This document shows positions 16,938 through 26,897 of a stretch of 64,000 bases of DNA, piece after piece; the first letter of the stretch is position 1; each line of letters opens with the position of its first letter. The stretch comes from SIG455 sp045589495 (GTDB lineage Bacteria; Bacillota; Clostridia; UMGS1810): positions 60,797 through 124,796 of the forward strand of contig JAZNPF010000029.1 in assembly GCA_045589495.1 (NCBI GenBank), given 5' to 3'. The position numbers and the translations under genes are program-made. The notes below the pieces were generated by a model. It was not told where the DNA came from. It searched no databases and saw only the letters and a program-made list of their open reading frames with translations.

Positions 16938-19010
16938 TTATCTTCCCATACTGCTTCCTGATGGCATACGTCCTGATGACATTCCACTCATACCACCGGG
17001 CATTGCTCCCATACCGCCGTGCATTGCACCTATACCACCGTGCATTGCACCCATCATACCTGCCATTGGATTTGTATTATTTGCAGCGGTGGTATCTGGC
17101 AGATAAACTTCGTCACCTTCTTCAAGACCGCTTATGATTTCTGTAAAACTGTCATCGGAAAGACCTATCTCCACTATTACGGCAGTATATCCGTCAGGAG
17201 CATTTTTCTGCATATTTTCAAGCAGACGCTGACTCATATTGCCGCGCATTGAATTATTGCTTTCGCCTTCAGCATTTTTGTTATCCTGACTCTCTTTATT
17301 TTCTTCTGCCGTTTCGGATTTTTTAGTGCGTTCAGGCATACCCTCTGCCATTTCGCCCGATTTCATCCTTTCCTGCATTCTTTTCTTTATATCTTCAGGA
17401 ATTTCGCCGTCAGTAATCCTGAACTCAACCGACGGTGAAGTTTTGTTGCCTTTATTTTCGTTTAAATCAGCAACATTACTTTTCTGATTAGCAGTATCAT
17501 CTTTTATATCTTTGTCAGCATTATCTTTTTTACTGTTTTTGGCAGTATCACTGTCGCTTTTAACGTAAACTATATTGCCTCTGTTCAATGCAGAAACAGG
17601 GATCCGAAGAACATCTTCTCTGGAATCTATAACAATGCTTGCGTTCACGTTCATGCCGGGGATAAGACCGCTGTCAATACTGTCATCCATAACAACCTTA
17701 ACCGGATACGAAGTTACTCCGTTAGAAGACGTACCAACAATACTTACATTATCAACGTGTCCGGTAAACACCCTGCCCTCAAGCGCATCTGCCGTTACAC
17801 TTACGTACTGTCCAACCTTGATATTGCTGATATCAAGTTCATCTACGCTTATTTCAAACACAAGCGATGACAAATCAGCAATAATTGCCATAGTGGTATT
17901 ATTTGTGGAATTATCTAATTTGTCGCCTGCTTTGGAATTTTTTTGTATAACCTTTCCGCTTATAGGGGCAGTTATGCTATAATCGTCACGTTCCTCAATA
18001 AGATTTTTAAGAGCAAGTTCCGAATCTTTAAGTGAAAGTTCGCTCTGACGCGCATTTACATAGGCAGACGTACTTTCAAGATACACTATAGCTGCGCCTT
18101 TTGATATTTTATCTCCTTTTTTATATGCAAGCCCGTATGCTTCACCTGAAGATTTTGCCATAATAGTTGCTGTTTCGTAATATTCAAAAGTTCCGGAGTC
18201 GTTACACGCATAATCTCCAACTATGGCTGTAGCTATATCACCGGGCTGAATAGCACCGGGGTTTGCCACAACTATCTCAACCGGTGTAACAGGTGCTCCG
18301 CTGGGACTTATAATTGAACCTGTGGCAACGTTTTCAACCTCTCCGGTAATCGGTGCAGATGATGTTGCAAGATAAATCTGTGCACTCTGTCCGGCATACA
18401 AATTCTGCGCATCATTATAGTTGAAATTGATTTTAAGTCGCATATAATCAGAATTTATAATATCTGCAACTTTACTGTTGTTTCCTACATTGTCACCATT
18501 TGCTATGTAAACCTCATTAACAGTTCCGGATATAGTTGACCTCACAGTTAAATTGGTAACGTTTTCTCTGCTCTGCTGATATGAAAGTTGAGATTTTTCC
18601 AATGATGCTTCCGACTTTTCAATACTGTTTTCGATATCAGACGTGTCTATTGAATAAAGCAGATCGCCCTTTTCGACCTCTTGCCCCTCTTCAAAATAAT
18701 CAGCAAGAATTTCGCCTTTTACAAGCGAAGTGACATTATACTGGTCAACCGCCTCAATAGTACCGCTGCCCTCTATAACTCGCGTAACAGAACCGCGTGT
18801 CACAAATGCAGACTGTGCACTCACCTTTTCCTCTCCGCCAAATTTCTTTGCAGCAAAAATAGTGATACATAATATCACCACTAACATTCCTGCAATGATT
18901 GACAAAAGTTTTTTATTGGATTTTAAGTCTTTCCATTTAGGTAATTTGTTTTTTGTTAATGGAATTTTCGATTTGATTTTCTGAGTAACACCTGCAATAT
19001 TCATCGGCAC
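16938..19010 (-). CDS. HlyD/MacA-like adaptor protein with duplicated lipoyl domain and Met/Gly tail
   Basis: 690 residues, long for the family. One N-terminal membrane helix (residues 33-53), then a barrel-sandwich half (GSGTIEAVDQYNVTSLVKGE), a coiled coil (SIEKSEASLEKSQLSYQQ), a second half (SGTVNEVYIANGD; later PISGKVIQKNSKAGD), and the beta-barrel domain. A hydrophilic Lys/Asn/Asp insertion fills residues about 465-590, and the end is a Met/Gly/His repeat (GAMHGGIGAMHGGMGAMPGG). It starts with GTG after AAAGGA. First gene of the operon with the ATPase, permease and SLH protein. The Met/His tail could bind metal; that is a guess. Confidence 0.87.
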   Translation of the reverse strand: MPMNIAGVTQKIKSKIPLTKNKLPKWKDLKSNKKLLSIIAGMLVVILCITIFAAKKFGGEEKVSAQSAFVTRGSVTRVIEGSGTIEAVDQYNVTSLVKGEILADYFEEGQEVEKGDLLYSIDTSDIENSIEKSEASLEKSQLSYQQSRENVTNLTVRSTISGTVNEVYIANGDNVGNNSKVADIINSDYMRLKINFNYNDAQNLYAGQSAQIYLATSSAPITGEVENVATGSIISPSGAPVTPVEIVVANPGAIQPGDIATAIVGDYACNDSGTFEYYETATIMAKSSGEAYGLAYKKGDKISKGAAIVYLESTSAYVNARQSELSLKDSELALKNLIEERDDYSITAPISGKVIQKNSKAGDKLDNSTNNTTMAIIADLSSLVFEISVDELDISNIKVGQYVSVTADALEGRVFTGHVDNVSIVGTSSNGVTSYPVKVVMDDSIDSGLIPGMNVNASIVIDSREDVLRIPVSALNRGNIVYVKSDSDTAKNSKKDNADKDIKDDTANQKSNVADLNENKGNKTSPSVEFRITDGEIPEDIKKRMQERMKSGEMAEGMPERTKKSETAEENKESQDNKNAEGESNNSMRGNMSQRLLENMQKNAPDGYTAVIVEIGLSDDSFTEIISGLEEGDEVYLPDTTAANNTNPMAGMMGAMHGGIGAMHGGMGAMPGGMSGMSSGRMPSGSSMGR

Positions 19011-19105
19011 ACGTCATTCCTTTCACTTATTATTCCATATAATATTTTACAACAAAACTCCTTAGAAAAAATGAATATATTGTAAACATTTTGTTAAAAT
19101 CAATA

Positions 19106-19131
19106 CCGCCTGACAAAAAACTGTCAGGCGG
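19106..19131 (-). terminator. Hairpin after fucI
   Basis: A perfect 10-bp stem (CCGCCTGACA / TGTCAGGCGG) with a 6-base loop lies 23 bases past the fucI stop. The T-run behind it is interrupted, so strength is uncertain. Confidence 0.7.
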
Positions 19132-19153
19132 CAAGCGTTAACTGCAATTAAAA

Positions 19154-20950
19154 TTATTTATACATAGGTCCGTAAGAAGCGCACGCTCTGTAGTCCTGAC
19201 CTTCTTTATCCATACCAAACGCATTCCATGCGGCAGGTCTGAAAATCTTTTCTTCAGGTACATTGTGCATACATACGGGAATTCTTAAAATTGAGCAAAG
19301 TGTGATAAGGTCTGCACCGATATGACCGTAACTGATTGCACCATGGTTAGCACCCCAGTTATTCATAACATCATAAGCCGTTTTGAACGCACCCTCACCT
19401 GTACATCTGGGTGCAAACCATGTGCACGGCCAGGTGTAGTCTGTTCTCTTCCAGAGAACATCTGAAACTTCATCAGGCAAGCCGATTGTCCAACCTTCTG
19501 CAATCTGCAGAACAGGACCTAAACCTTTAACGAGGTTGAGTCTTATCATAGTAGCAGGCATTTCGGCTCTTGTTAAGAATCTTGAAGAGAATCCGCCGCC
19601 TCTGAAATATCCAAGATCAGCCATATTCCACGTGGTTGCTTTCATAACAGTATCACAATCTTCTTCTGTCATATCGAACCACTGTTTCATAACACCGTTT
19701 CCGTTTTCGTCTTTAACTTCACCGCAGGCATCAAGACAGCATGCACCGGAATTTATAAGATGAATAAATCCGTCTGCATCTTTTGCCTTACCTTCAATAT
19801 CATAACCTGCAGCCTTTTTAACAGCATCCCCACTCCAGTATGTTCTTACATCGGCAAACATCTGCGGTCTGTTTGTCAAAAGTTTACCAAACAACATACC
19901 TATACCATTTAAAACGTCATTTTCAGTAGCGAGTATGTAAGGCTCTCTTGCACCGTTCCAGTCAAATGATGTATTGAGCATTGCTTCGGGGAAGTCGCAG
20001 TTTGGATAAAAGTCTGTCCACTGTCTTTGTCCCTGGAAACCTGCTGCAATTGCATTATGACCAACCATCTCCTCTTCACAGCCCTCGGGAAGATTGGGAT
20101 TTCCGTTCATAAGGTCTTTGATGATGCACATCATCTTAACAACAAATTCAAACTGTTCTTCTTTTTTCTCTGCACTGATCTGCAATTCTTCAGGGTTTTT
20201 ATCAAAGCCCATTATACATTTTTCTTTTGCCCATTTAAGTGCTTTTTCAAATTCGGCTTTATCATAAATACCCTCTGTCATTCGTCTGATAAGTTCAACC
20301 TCATCAACAGACTCAACTCTCATACCGAGATATTCTTCAATAAAGTCAACATCAATGATAGAGCCGCCTATACCCATACAGATAGAACCTATCTGCAGGT
20401 ATGATTTGCCTCTCATTGTTGCGGCAGCAACTGCTGCACGACCGAATCTTAAAAGTTTTTCTGCAACATCATCAGGAATATTGTCAGATTCGTCCATATT
20501 CTGAACATCGTGACCATAGATACCGAATGCCGGCAATCCTTTCTGTGCGTGTGATGCCAGAACTGCCGCAAGATATACAGCACCGGGACGCTCTGTACCA
20601 TTAAAGCCCCATACTGCTTTAATGGTGTTTTTATCCATATCCATTGTTTCAGAGCCATAGCACCAGCAAGGTGTAACAGTAAGTGTAATGTCTACACCTT
20701 CTTTTTTGAATTTATCAGCACAAGCAGCAGCTTCTGCAACTCTGCCTATGGTTGTGTCGGCAATAACAACTTTTACAGGCTCACCGTTTGAATATTTCAG
20801 ATTATCTTCAAACAACTTCTTTGCTGCCTTTGCCATATTCATAGTCTGGTCTTCCAAAGATTCTCTAACCTTTAAAACACCTCTTCTGCCGTCAATAGTA
20901 GGTCTTATGCCGATTACGGGATAAGAACCAATCAATCTGCTTTCAGCCAT
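19154..20950 (-). CDS. fucI: L-fucose isomerase
   Basis: 598 residues, matching the usual length of about 590. Recognised from the N-terminal IGIRPTIDGRRGVLKVRESL, the central GSICMGIGGSIIDVDF and the metal-site region with FPEAMLNTSFDWNG, and a C-terminal WGANHGAISYGHIGADL. It interconverts L-fucose and L-fuculose (also D-arabinose/D-ribulose) with manganese in the cytoplasm. No kinase, aldolase or permease gene adjoins it, so it stands alone here with a divergent AraC-type regulator. GGAGG precedes its ATG. Confidence 0.95.
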   Translation of the reverse strand: MAESRLIGSYPVIGIRPTIDGRRGVLKVRESLEDQTMNMAKAAKKLFEDNLKYSNGEPVKVVIADTTIGRVAEAAACADKFKKEGVDITLTVTPCWCYGSETMDMDKNTIKAVWGFNGTERPGAVYLAAVLASHAQKGLPAFGIYGHDVQNMDESDNIPDDVAEKLLRFGRAAVAAATMRGKSYLQIGSICMGIGGSIIDVDFIEEYLGMRVESVDEVELIRRMTEGIYDKAEFEKALKWAKEKCIMGFDKNPEELQISAEKKEEQFEFVVKMMCIIKDLMNGNPNLPEGCEEEMVGHNAIAAGFQGQRQWTDFYPNCDFPEAMLNTSFDWNGAREPYILATENDVLNGIGMLFGKLLTNRPQMFADVRTYWSGDAVKKAAGYDIEGKAKDADGFIHLINSGACCLDACGEVKDENGNGVMKQWFDMTEEDCDTVMKATTWNMADLGYFRGGGFSSRFLTRAEMPATMIRLNLVKGLGPVLQIAEGWTIGLPDEVSDVLWKRTDYTWPCTWFAPRCTGEGAFKTAYDVMNNWGANHGAISYGHIGADLITLCSILRIPVCMHNVPEEKIFRPAAWNAFGMDKEGQDYRACASYGPMYK

Positions 20951-20994
20951 TTTAAAGTACCTCCATATTATATAATAATAATATTATTATACAC

Positions 20995-21024
20995 TTGAAA
21001 ATTACATAATACTTGTAGTATAAT
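20995..21024 (+). promoter_or_regulatory. Promoter of the AraC-type regulator
   Basis: TTGAAA (20995-21000) and TATAAT (21019-21024) with an 18-base spacer. The 115-bp divergent spacer also holds an A/T palindrome ATAATAATATTATTAT at 20973-20988, which could be an operator for fucI. Confidence 0.6.
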
Positions 21025-21065
21025 GGATAAAAGTATAATAATATTCAGATTGAGAGTGATTTTGT

Positions 21066-21914
21066 TTGATTTATAACGAATTGATTCAAAGGGGTACTTA
21101 CGAACTGCCAATGGAACTTTATCAGTTAGACACCAACAACCCCAAATATGAAATGGCACATCACTGGCACAGCGAGTTTGAAATTATAAGAATAATCAGC
21201 GGCACTTTAAAAATGAGCCTTAACAGACGTGAATTTTCCGCAAACGCCGGTGACGTTATTTTTGTCAATTACGAAACTGTACACGGGGCACAACCACAGG
21301 ACTGTGTTTATGAATGTATAGTATTGTCACCCGAACTTCTATCAGTTGATGACAAGGTATGCGGCGATTTTATATCTGATCTTGCTGAGCAGATACTTGT
21401 TGTAAACGATCATTTTAAGCCGCACGACGGCGATATAATAAATTCATGCAACACTCTTTTTGATGTTATGAAAAGAGGCGGATGTTACTTTGAAGTAATC
21501 AGCGCGTTGTATGCAGTTTTCGGAACGATAATAAAAGACAAATTATACAATACTTCTTCAAATTTTGAGAACAGTGATGCATCTAAAAATGCGAAGATTA
21601 AAAAAGTACTATCATTTATACGCCAGAACTACAATACTCCTCTTACATTGGAAAAGATTGCTTCTTTTGCGGGAATGAGTTCAAAATATTTCTGCTACTT
21701 CTTCAAAGAAATGACACAAAAAAGTCCAATAAATTATCTTAACGACTACCGCATAGAGCGCGCCGCAAGAAAACTTCTGGCAACAGATTTGTCCGTTACA
21801 GACATTGCGTACAGTTGCGGATTCAATGATTTAAGTTATTTTATCAAAACTTTTAAAGCAGCAAAAGGAATAACACCGTATAAATTCAGGAAAATCAATG
21901 ACTCGAAAGAATAA
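21066..21914 (+). CDS. AraC-family regulator with cupin sensor domain
   Basis: 282 residues. N-terminal cupin (MAHHWHSEFEIIRIISG, with the His-x-His pair typical of sugar-sensing AraC proteins) and a C-terminal double helix-turn-helix (LTLEKIASFAGMSSKYFCYF; DLSYFIKTFKAAKGITPYKF). It probably controls the divergent fucI in response to a sugar. Start codon TTG at 21066 after GAGAGTGAT. Confidence 0.9.
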   Translation: MIYNELIQRGTYELPMELYQLDTNNPKYEMAHHWHSEFEIIRIISGTLKMSLNRREFSANAGDVIFVNYETVHGAQPQDCVYECIVLSPELLSVDDKVCGDFISDLAEQILVVNDHFKPHDGDIINSCNTLFDVMKRGGCYFEVISALYAVFGTIIKDKLYNTSSNFENSDASKNAKIKKVLSFIRQNYNTPLTLEKIASFAGMSSKYFCYFFKEMTQKSPINYLNDYRIERAARKLLATDLSVTDIAYSCGFNDLSYFIKTFKAAKGITPYKFRKINDSKE

Positions 21915-21916
21915 AA

Positions 21917-24460
21917 TCAATCTTCTTTTCTTATGTTGAACAGTATGTTGAATATAATTTCTATAAGTCCAAATCCTGCAACAACGCCCCACTGTCCCAA
22001 AGTCAACGGTACAGTTTTAAAAATCTGTGCAAGTGACGGAATATAAACAACCGCCATAGTTAAAAACGCAGAAAAAGCAACCGCACCTAAAAGATAAAGA
22101 TTATCTATTATATTCACAGTTAAAATACTTCCATGCTCGTTTTTACACTCAAAAGAATAAATCAATTCTGCAAAAATAAGGGTAGCAAATGCAACTGTCC
22201 GTGCAATTGCCAAATCACGGAAAATGTACTGTGCAACCGAAAATGCAAGCAGTGCCTCTCCGCCGATAAGTATGCCTGATATAGCGATATTTCCGCCAAG
22301 ACCTTTTGAGAATATACTTTCTCCGTCTTTCCGGGGCGGTGTTTTCATAATTGAGTCCTGTGGTGCGTCAACGCCTAAAGCAAGTGCTGGCAATCCGTCA
22401 GTTACTAAATTAAGCCAGAGTATCTGTATCGGCACCAACGGCATCGGCATACCGCAAAATGCTGCCGCACCCATAAGTATAATCTCACCAAGGTTGCACG
22501 AAAGCAGATATCTTATAAACTTGCGGATATTTCCGTATATCATTCTCCCCTCTTCCACCGCTGATATAATTGTGGAAAAATTATCGTCAAGCAACACCAT
22601 ATCAGCTGCTTGCTTGGCAACATCTGTTCCGCAATCACCCATTGCTATGCCGATGTCCGCTTCTTTCAATGACGGTGCATCGTTGACGCCGTCACCGGTC
22701 ATGGCAACAATATTCTTACGCCTTTTAAACGCCCGTACTATACGGAGTTTATCAGCGGGTGATACACGCGCAAACACGTTTGTTCTGCCCACAGTATCTG
22801 CAAGTTCGTCATCATTCATACTTTCTATCTGCTCCCCCGTTATGGGCACATTATTACCAAGAAAGCCAAGTTCGTCTGCAATTGCACGTGCCGTGTTTTT
22901 GTGGTCACCTGTTATCATAACAGGCTTTATTCCCGCCTCATAGCATTTTGCAATTGCATCATAAACTTCAGGACGGGGCGGATCTATCATACCCTCAAGT
23001 CCTAAAAAGACAAGATTTTCTTCCGTATTATCCATCCGGCTTTCAACTACTTTGTATGCAAACCCAAGAACGCGCAAAGCATTTGATGTCATATCATTAT
23101 TTATATCTTTTACACGCCGTTTATCGTTAAAATCGCTCACACCGTTTGATGTGAGTTTTTTATTGCATAATTCTATTATTTTGTCAGCAGCACCTTTTAC
23201 AAATGAAATTTGTCCGCCAAAACCGTCATCACACACAACACTCATACGTTTACGTTCAGAGTCAAAAGGAATCTCAGAAATACGTTTATATGACGCAAGA
23301 TAGTTTTTGTCCACACCCAAATTTTCAGTAAGATTATATATGGCAACTTCTGTTGGGTCACCTGAAACGTTTCCGTTGATATACACAGAGTTATTGCACA
23401 TATATCCGCAAGTAAGCAATTTTAGAAATGCTTTATTCAATGACGGATTAAATATTTTCCCGTTGAAAGATAAACTTCCGTCAGGTGCAACATCAGTGAC
23501 TTTCCCGTCACAATATACTTTTTTAACAGTCATTTTATTCTGTGTTAAAGTTCCCGTTTTATCTGTACATATCACGTTTGTGCATCCAAGTGTTTCAACT
23601 GCCGGAAGTTTACGGACAAGTGCATTGCGTTTGAGCATACGGCTTACACCTATTGTAAGTGAAACCGTCACCACCGCAGGCAAACCTTCAGGAATTGCCG
23701 CCACCGCAAGTGAAACTGCTGACATGAACATATCAAACCCACTTTGTCCATGAAACATACCTGTTATAAATATAACAACACATACGGCTGCGCATATAAT
23801 AACAAGTTCTTTGCCGATTTTGTTAAGGTGTTTTTTTAGAGGTGTTTCTCCTGATGTGGTAGTGTCGAGCATGTGAGCGATAGAGCCCATTTTAGTTCCC
23901 ATACCTATAACATCTGCCCTTGCCACACCTCTTCCCGATGTAACCGTAGTACCCATATAAAGAGCATTATTCTTATATGTAACTTTTTCAACAGCAACCG
24001 ATTCCCCTGTAAGCGGTGATTCGTCGGTGCAAAGATTATTTCCTGACAAAAGTGTACAGTCCGCACTTATTCTGTCACCCGATTCAAGAATGAGAATGTC
24101 GCCAACAGTAACTTCGCGCGACGGAATGCTTACTTGTACACCATCACGTATAACCGTTGCCATTGGTGCAGATAATTCGTTCAACGCTTCAAGTGATTTT
24201 TCGGTCTTATACTCCTGGACAAACCCCAGAACACCGTTCATCAAAACAATTATCATTACCGTCACAGCATCGGAATACTCTCCAAGAAATGCTGAAACAC
24301 CCATAGCGGCTATAAGTGTAAGTGTAAGCACGTCCTTGAACTGATCAAAAAAAATCTTTAATGGAGATGTTTTTTTGCCCTTTGCCAGTTCATTGTACCC
24401 ATAGCGGAGTTGATTACCCCGTGCCTGCTGCGACGATAATCCCTGAAAATCGTTTTTCAT
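21917..24460 (-). CDS. Calcium-type P-ATPase (P2)
   Basis: 847 residues. Actuator motif TGES, PEGLP in helix M4 (AVAAIPEGLPAVVTVSL) typical of calcium and monovalent P2 pumps, phosphorylation site DKTGTLT (near residue 300), KGAAD nucleotide site and TGDGVNDAP hinge. Ten membrane helices can be traced, including the C-terminal cation transporter segment. It probably exports Ca2+ (or another cation) across the membrane. The stop lies 2 bases from the convergent araC stop. Confidence 0.93.
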   Translation of the reverse strand: MKNDFQGLSSQQARGNQLRYGYNELAKGKKTSPLKIFFDQFKDVLTLTLIAAMGVSAFLGEYSDAVTVMIIVLMNGVLGFVQEYKTEKSLEALNELSAPMATVIRDGVQVSIPSREVTVGDILILESGDRISADCTLLSGNNLCTDESPLTGESVAVEKVTYKNNALYMGTTVTSGRGVARADVIGMGTKMGSIAHMLDTTTSGETPLKKHLNKIGKELVIICAAVCVVIFITGMFHGQSGFDMFMSAVSLAVAAIPEGLPAVVTVSLTIGVSRMLKRNALVRKLPAVETLGCTNVICTDKTGTLTQNKMTVKKVYCDGKVTDVAPDGSLSFNGKIFNPSLNKAFLKLLTCGYMCNNSVYINGNVSGDPTEVAIYNLTENLGVDKNYLASYKRISEIPFDSERKRMSVVCDDGFGGQISFVKGAADKIIELCNKKLTSNGVSDFNDKRRVKDINNDMTSNALRVLGFAYKVVESRMDNTEENLVFLGLEGMIDPPRPEVYDAIAKCYEAGIKPVMITGDHKNTARAIADELGFLGNNVPITGEQIESMNDDELADTVGRTNVFARVSPADKLRIVRAFKRRKNIVAMTGDGVNDAPSLKEADIGIAMGDCGTDVAKQAADMVLLDDNFSTIISAVEEGRMIYGNIRKFIRYLLSCNLGEIILMGAAAFCGMPMPLVPIQILWLNLVTDGLPALALGVDAPQDSIMKTPPRKDGESIFSKGLGGNIAISGILIGGEALLAFSVAQYIFRDLAIARTVAFATLIFAELIYSFECKNEHGSILTVNIIDNLYLLGAVAFSAFLTMAVVYIPSLAQIFKTVPLTLGQWGVVAGFGLIEIIFNILFNIRKED

Positions 24461-24542
24461 AAGTTATACCTCCCAATATCTTTCGTTTTTTAATTTATAT
24501 TGGGACAAGGTATAAATTATGATAGTTTTTAAATAAAAAATA

Positions 24543-24564
24543 GGGGATTTATTTTAAAATCCCC
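24543..24564 (-). terminator. Terminator at the end of prmC
   Basis: GGGGATTT / AAATCCCC hairpin overlapping the prmC stop, followed on the minus strand by TATTTTTTATTT. Confidence 0.7.
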
Positions 24565-25394
24565 CATACCACACGTTCTATATCTGCATAATCTTTTTTA
24601 ATTTGTATATCTTTAAAATTTGATTCCATAATCAAAGCTACATCACGTGCTTGTTTATGCCCTACTTCAAATGCAAGTATACCACCGTCTTTTAAGTACA
24701 TTCTTGCATTTTCGGATATTACACGGTAAAAATCAAGTCCATCATCACCGCCGAAAAGTGCAAGATGAGGCTCATAATCACAAACCGTTTTTTCAAGTTT
24801 TTCCATATCGTCACAATCAATATACGGCGGATTGGATATAACCATATCAAACCTTTCACCAAGTTTATCCAGTTCAGTTAAAACATCTGCTTTCAAAAAA
24901 CGTACATTGTCCGCATTTAAAAGTTTTTTATTTTTCTTAGCAACGCCAAGCGCACCATTGGAAATATCTATCCCCAAAACATCAGTATCAGTACAAACTT
25001 TAGCAACCGAAATTGCAAGTGCACCGGAGCCTGTACAAAAATCAGCTGCTTTTTTGAACTTGTTTTTATTTATAAGTTCAATCGCCAATTCTGCAAGATG
25101 TTCAGTATCAGGTCTTGGGATTAAAACATTATTGTCAACATAAAACACAAGCGACATAAATTCTTTTTCACCTGTTATATATGCTATCGGCTCATGTTCT
25201 GCACGGCGGTGAACGAGTTCAAAAAAATGTTCACAATCACTTTCTGTGATTTCTGCATCCGGATTTGTTATAACATAAATCTCATTTTTTTGCAAACAAT
25301 GGCACAATAAAACACGGGCATCAAGTACCGGAGTATCGGTACCTGATGCCTTTAAAATTTCAGATGCTTTTAATATGCAATCTTTAATTACCAT
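24549..25394 (-). CDS. prmC: Peptide chain release factor N5-glutamine methyltransferase
   Basis: 281 residues. N-terminal helical domain, SAM-binding site FCTGSGALAISVAK (near residue 117) and the glutamine-methylase motif NPPY (ISNPPYIDCDD, near residue 185). It methylates the GGQ glutamine of release factors 1 and 2 using SAM. It overlaps the DUF1385 gene by 7 bases; in many clostridia rpmE, DUF1385, prmC and prfA are neighbours, but rpmE and prfA are not in this window. Confidence 0.95.
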   Translation of the reverse strand: MVIKDCILKASEILKASGTDTPVLDARVLLCHCLQKNEIYVITNPDAEITESDCEHFFELVHRRAEHEPIAYITGEKEFMSLVFYVDNNVLIPRPDTEHLAELAIELINKNKFKKAADFCTGSGALAISVAKVCTDTDVLGIDISNGALGVAKKNKKLLNADNVRFLKADVLTELDKLGERFDMVISNPPYIDCDDMEKLEKTVCDYEPHLALFGGDDGLDFYRVISENARMYLKDGGILAFEVGHKQARDVALIMESNFKDIQIKKDYADIERVVWGILK

Positions 25395-26341
25395 TTATCT
25401 TCTTCCTTATTTTCAGGCATAACCGCTTTAAGCGATGCAATAGCAACTTCAAGTTGAGAATCATCAGGCTCACGGGTGGTAAGTTTCTGTAGCCACAAAC
25501 CGGGCTTGGTTAAAACAGCAACACATTTGTTTTGACTTCTGCCTGCAAATTTAATGATTTCATAAGACACACCTGCAACAACAGGAAGTAAAAGCAACCT
25601 GAAAAATATTCGCTGAAAAACATTGTCCCAACGCAAAAACGAGAAAAATATGATACTTATTACCATAACAATAAGCAAAAAACTCGTTCCGCATCTTGGG
25701 TGCAGACGTGTATATTTACGTGCATTCTCAACAGTAAGTTCCTCGCCGTGCTCGTATGCGGCAATTGTTTTATGCTCGGCACCGTGGTACTCAAACACAC
25801 GCTGAATATCGCTCATCTTTGAAACCAGAGCCATATATATCAAAAATATCGCCATGCGCACAATACCTTCAGCAAGGTTTAAAACAATGGTATTTGCAAT
25901 AAGCGGTTTTAAAAATCCAACTATAACCGTAGGCAACAGCATAAAAAGACCTATCCCCATAACAAGTGCTATGGCAACCGCCGCATATATGGCAATATCT
26001 TTAATCTTATCTCCGAATTTGTCGTCAAGCCATTTTTCAAATTTAGATGGTTCATACCCTTCCTCACCCTCAACATCATAAAGTTCGGCAGAGAACATAA
26101 GGCATTTAACCCCCACAACCATTGACTCTATAAAATTTACAACGCCTCTTATAATCGGCAGTTTTAAAAATTTGAATTTCTGTGTTATGGAAGAAACAGG
26201 TTTTTTATCTATAATAATCTCGCCGTCAGACTTACGCACGGCTGTAGCAATTTCTTTCGGACCGCGCATCATAACGCCTTCCAAAACTGCCTGTCCGCCT
26301 ATACTGGTCATATGAACGGCACAGTTTTCTTTATTACTCAT
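25388..26341 (-). CDS. DUF1385 membrane protein
   Basis: 317 residues. Signature start TSIGGQAVLEGVMMRGPKEIATAVR, then PIIRGVVNFIESM, four or more membrane segments and HGAEHKTIAAYEHGEELTVENAR with RLHPRCGTSFL. The conserved HGAEHK and HPRCGT motifs suggest a metal-binding membrane enzyme, but the family has no established function. It is translationally coupled to prmC. Confidence 0.92.
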   Translation of the reverse strand: MSNKENCAVHMTSIGGQAVLEGVMMRGPKEIATAVRKSDGEIIIDKKPVSSITQKFKFLKLPIIRGVVNFIESMVVGVKCLMFSAELYDVEGEEGYEPSKFEKWLDDKFGDKIKDIAIYAAVAIALVMGIGLFMLLPTVIVGFLKPLIANTIVLNLAEGIVRMAIFLIYMALVSKMSDIQRVFEYHGAEHKTIAAYEHGEELTVENARKYTRLHPRCGTSFLLIVMVISIIFFSFLRWDNVFQRIFFRLLLLPVVAGVSYEIIKFAGRSQNKCVAVLTKPGLWLQKLTTREPDDSQLEVAIASLKAVMPENKEEDKW

Positions 26342-26449
26342 TGATTATCCTCCTCAAATATGTCTACATTTTTGATTATACTCCTTATTTTTAAAATAAG
26401 CAATAAATAAATTCAAATATTTACACTTTGTTCAAATTACCCCTACATC

Positions 26450-26491
26450 AAAAAAGATTGCATCGGTGATTTTGCCGATACAATCTTTTTT
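26450..26491. terminator. Terminator after the C_GCAxxG_C_C protein gene
   Basis: A long hairpin with A-rich and T-rich outer arms (AAAAAAGATTG / CAATCTTTTTT) ends 3 bases from the stop codon of the gene to its right. Confidence 0.85.
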
Positions 26492-26493
26492 GA

Positions 26494-26886
26494 TTATTTC
26501 AATTTTTCTTCCAGAATTTTTACGGCATCTTCTATACAGCCGTCACAAGATCGAATACCCTCGCCTTTTAATCTTGAACACATAAGTGTCCGATTTTTCT
26601 TTTCAAACTCTTCCATCATCTCACGTGCAAAGGCATAACTTTCCATCTTATTTGTGTCGGGAAGGGAATCAACGCCCTTGCTCTTTTCCAAACCGGCAAG
26701 AAACACCATAGCACTTACTGCTCCGCAAACACCTTTTGTACCGCCCATACCACCGCCAAATGCTTCGGAAAGTTTAAAAAGTTGGTCTTCGGTAAAGTCT
26801 GTTTTGTCTGCAAAAGCACATACAACAGCCTGAGCACAGTTATAGCCTTTTTTATGATTTTCTATTGCTTTGTCTATTCTGTCCAT
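26494..26886 (-). CDS. C_GCAxxG_C_C family protein
   Basis: 130 residues. It carries the family cysteines: YNCAQAVVCAF (residues 14-24), GGGMGGTKGVCGAVSAM (residues 44-60) and C-terminal CSRLKGEGIRSCDGCIEDA. These proteins are common in anaerobes, next to redox or metal enzymes, and are thought to hold a metal or iron-sulfur centre; function unknown. It lies 11 bp after parC and is probably read with the topoisomerase genes. Confidence 0.9.
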   Translation of the reverse strand: MDRIDKAIENHKKGYNCAQAVVCAFADKTDFTEDQLFKLSEAFGGGMGGTKGVCGAVSAMVFLAGLEKSKGVDSLPDTNKMESYAFAREMMEEFEKKNRTLMCSRLKGEGIRSCDGCIEDAVKILEEKLK

Positions 26887-26897
26887 ATTGTCCTCCG

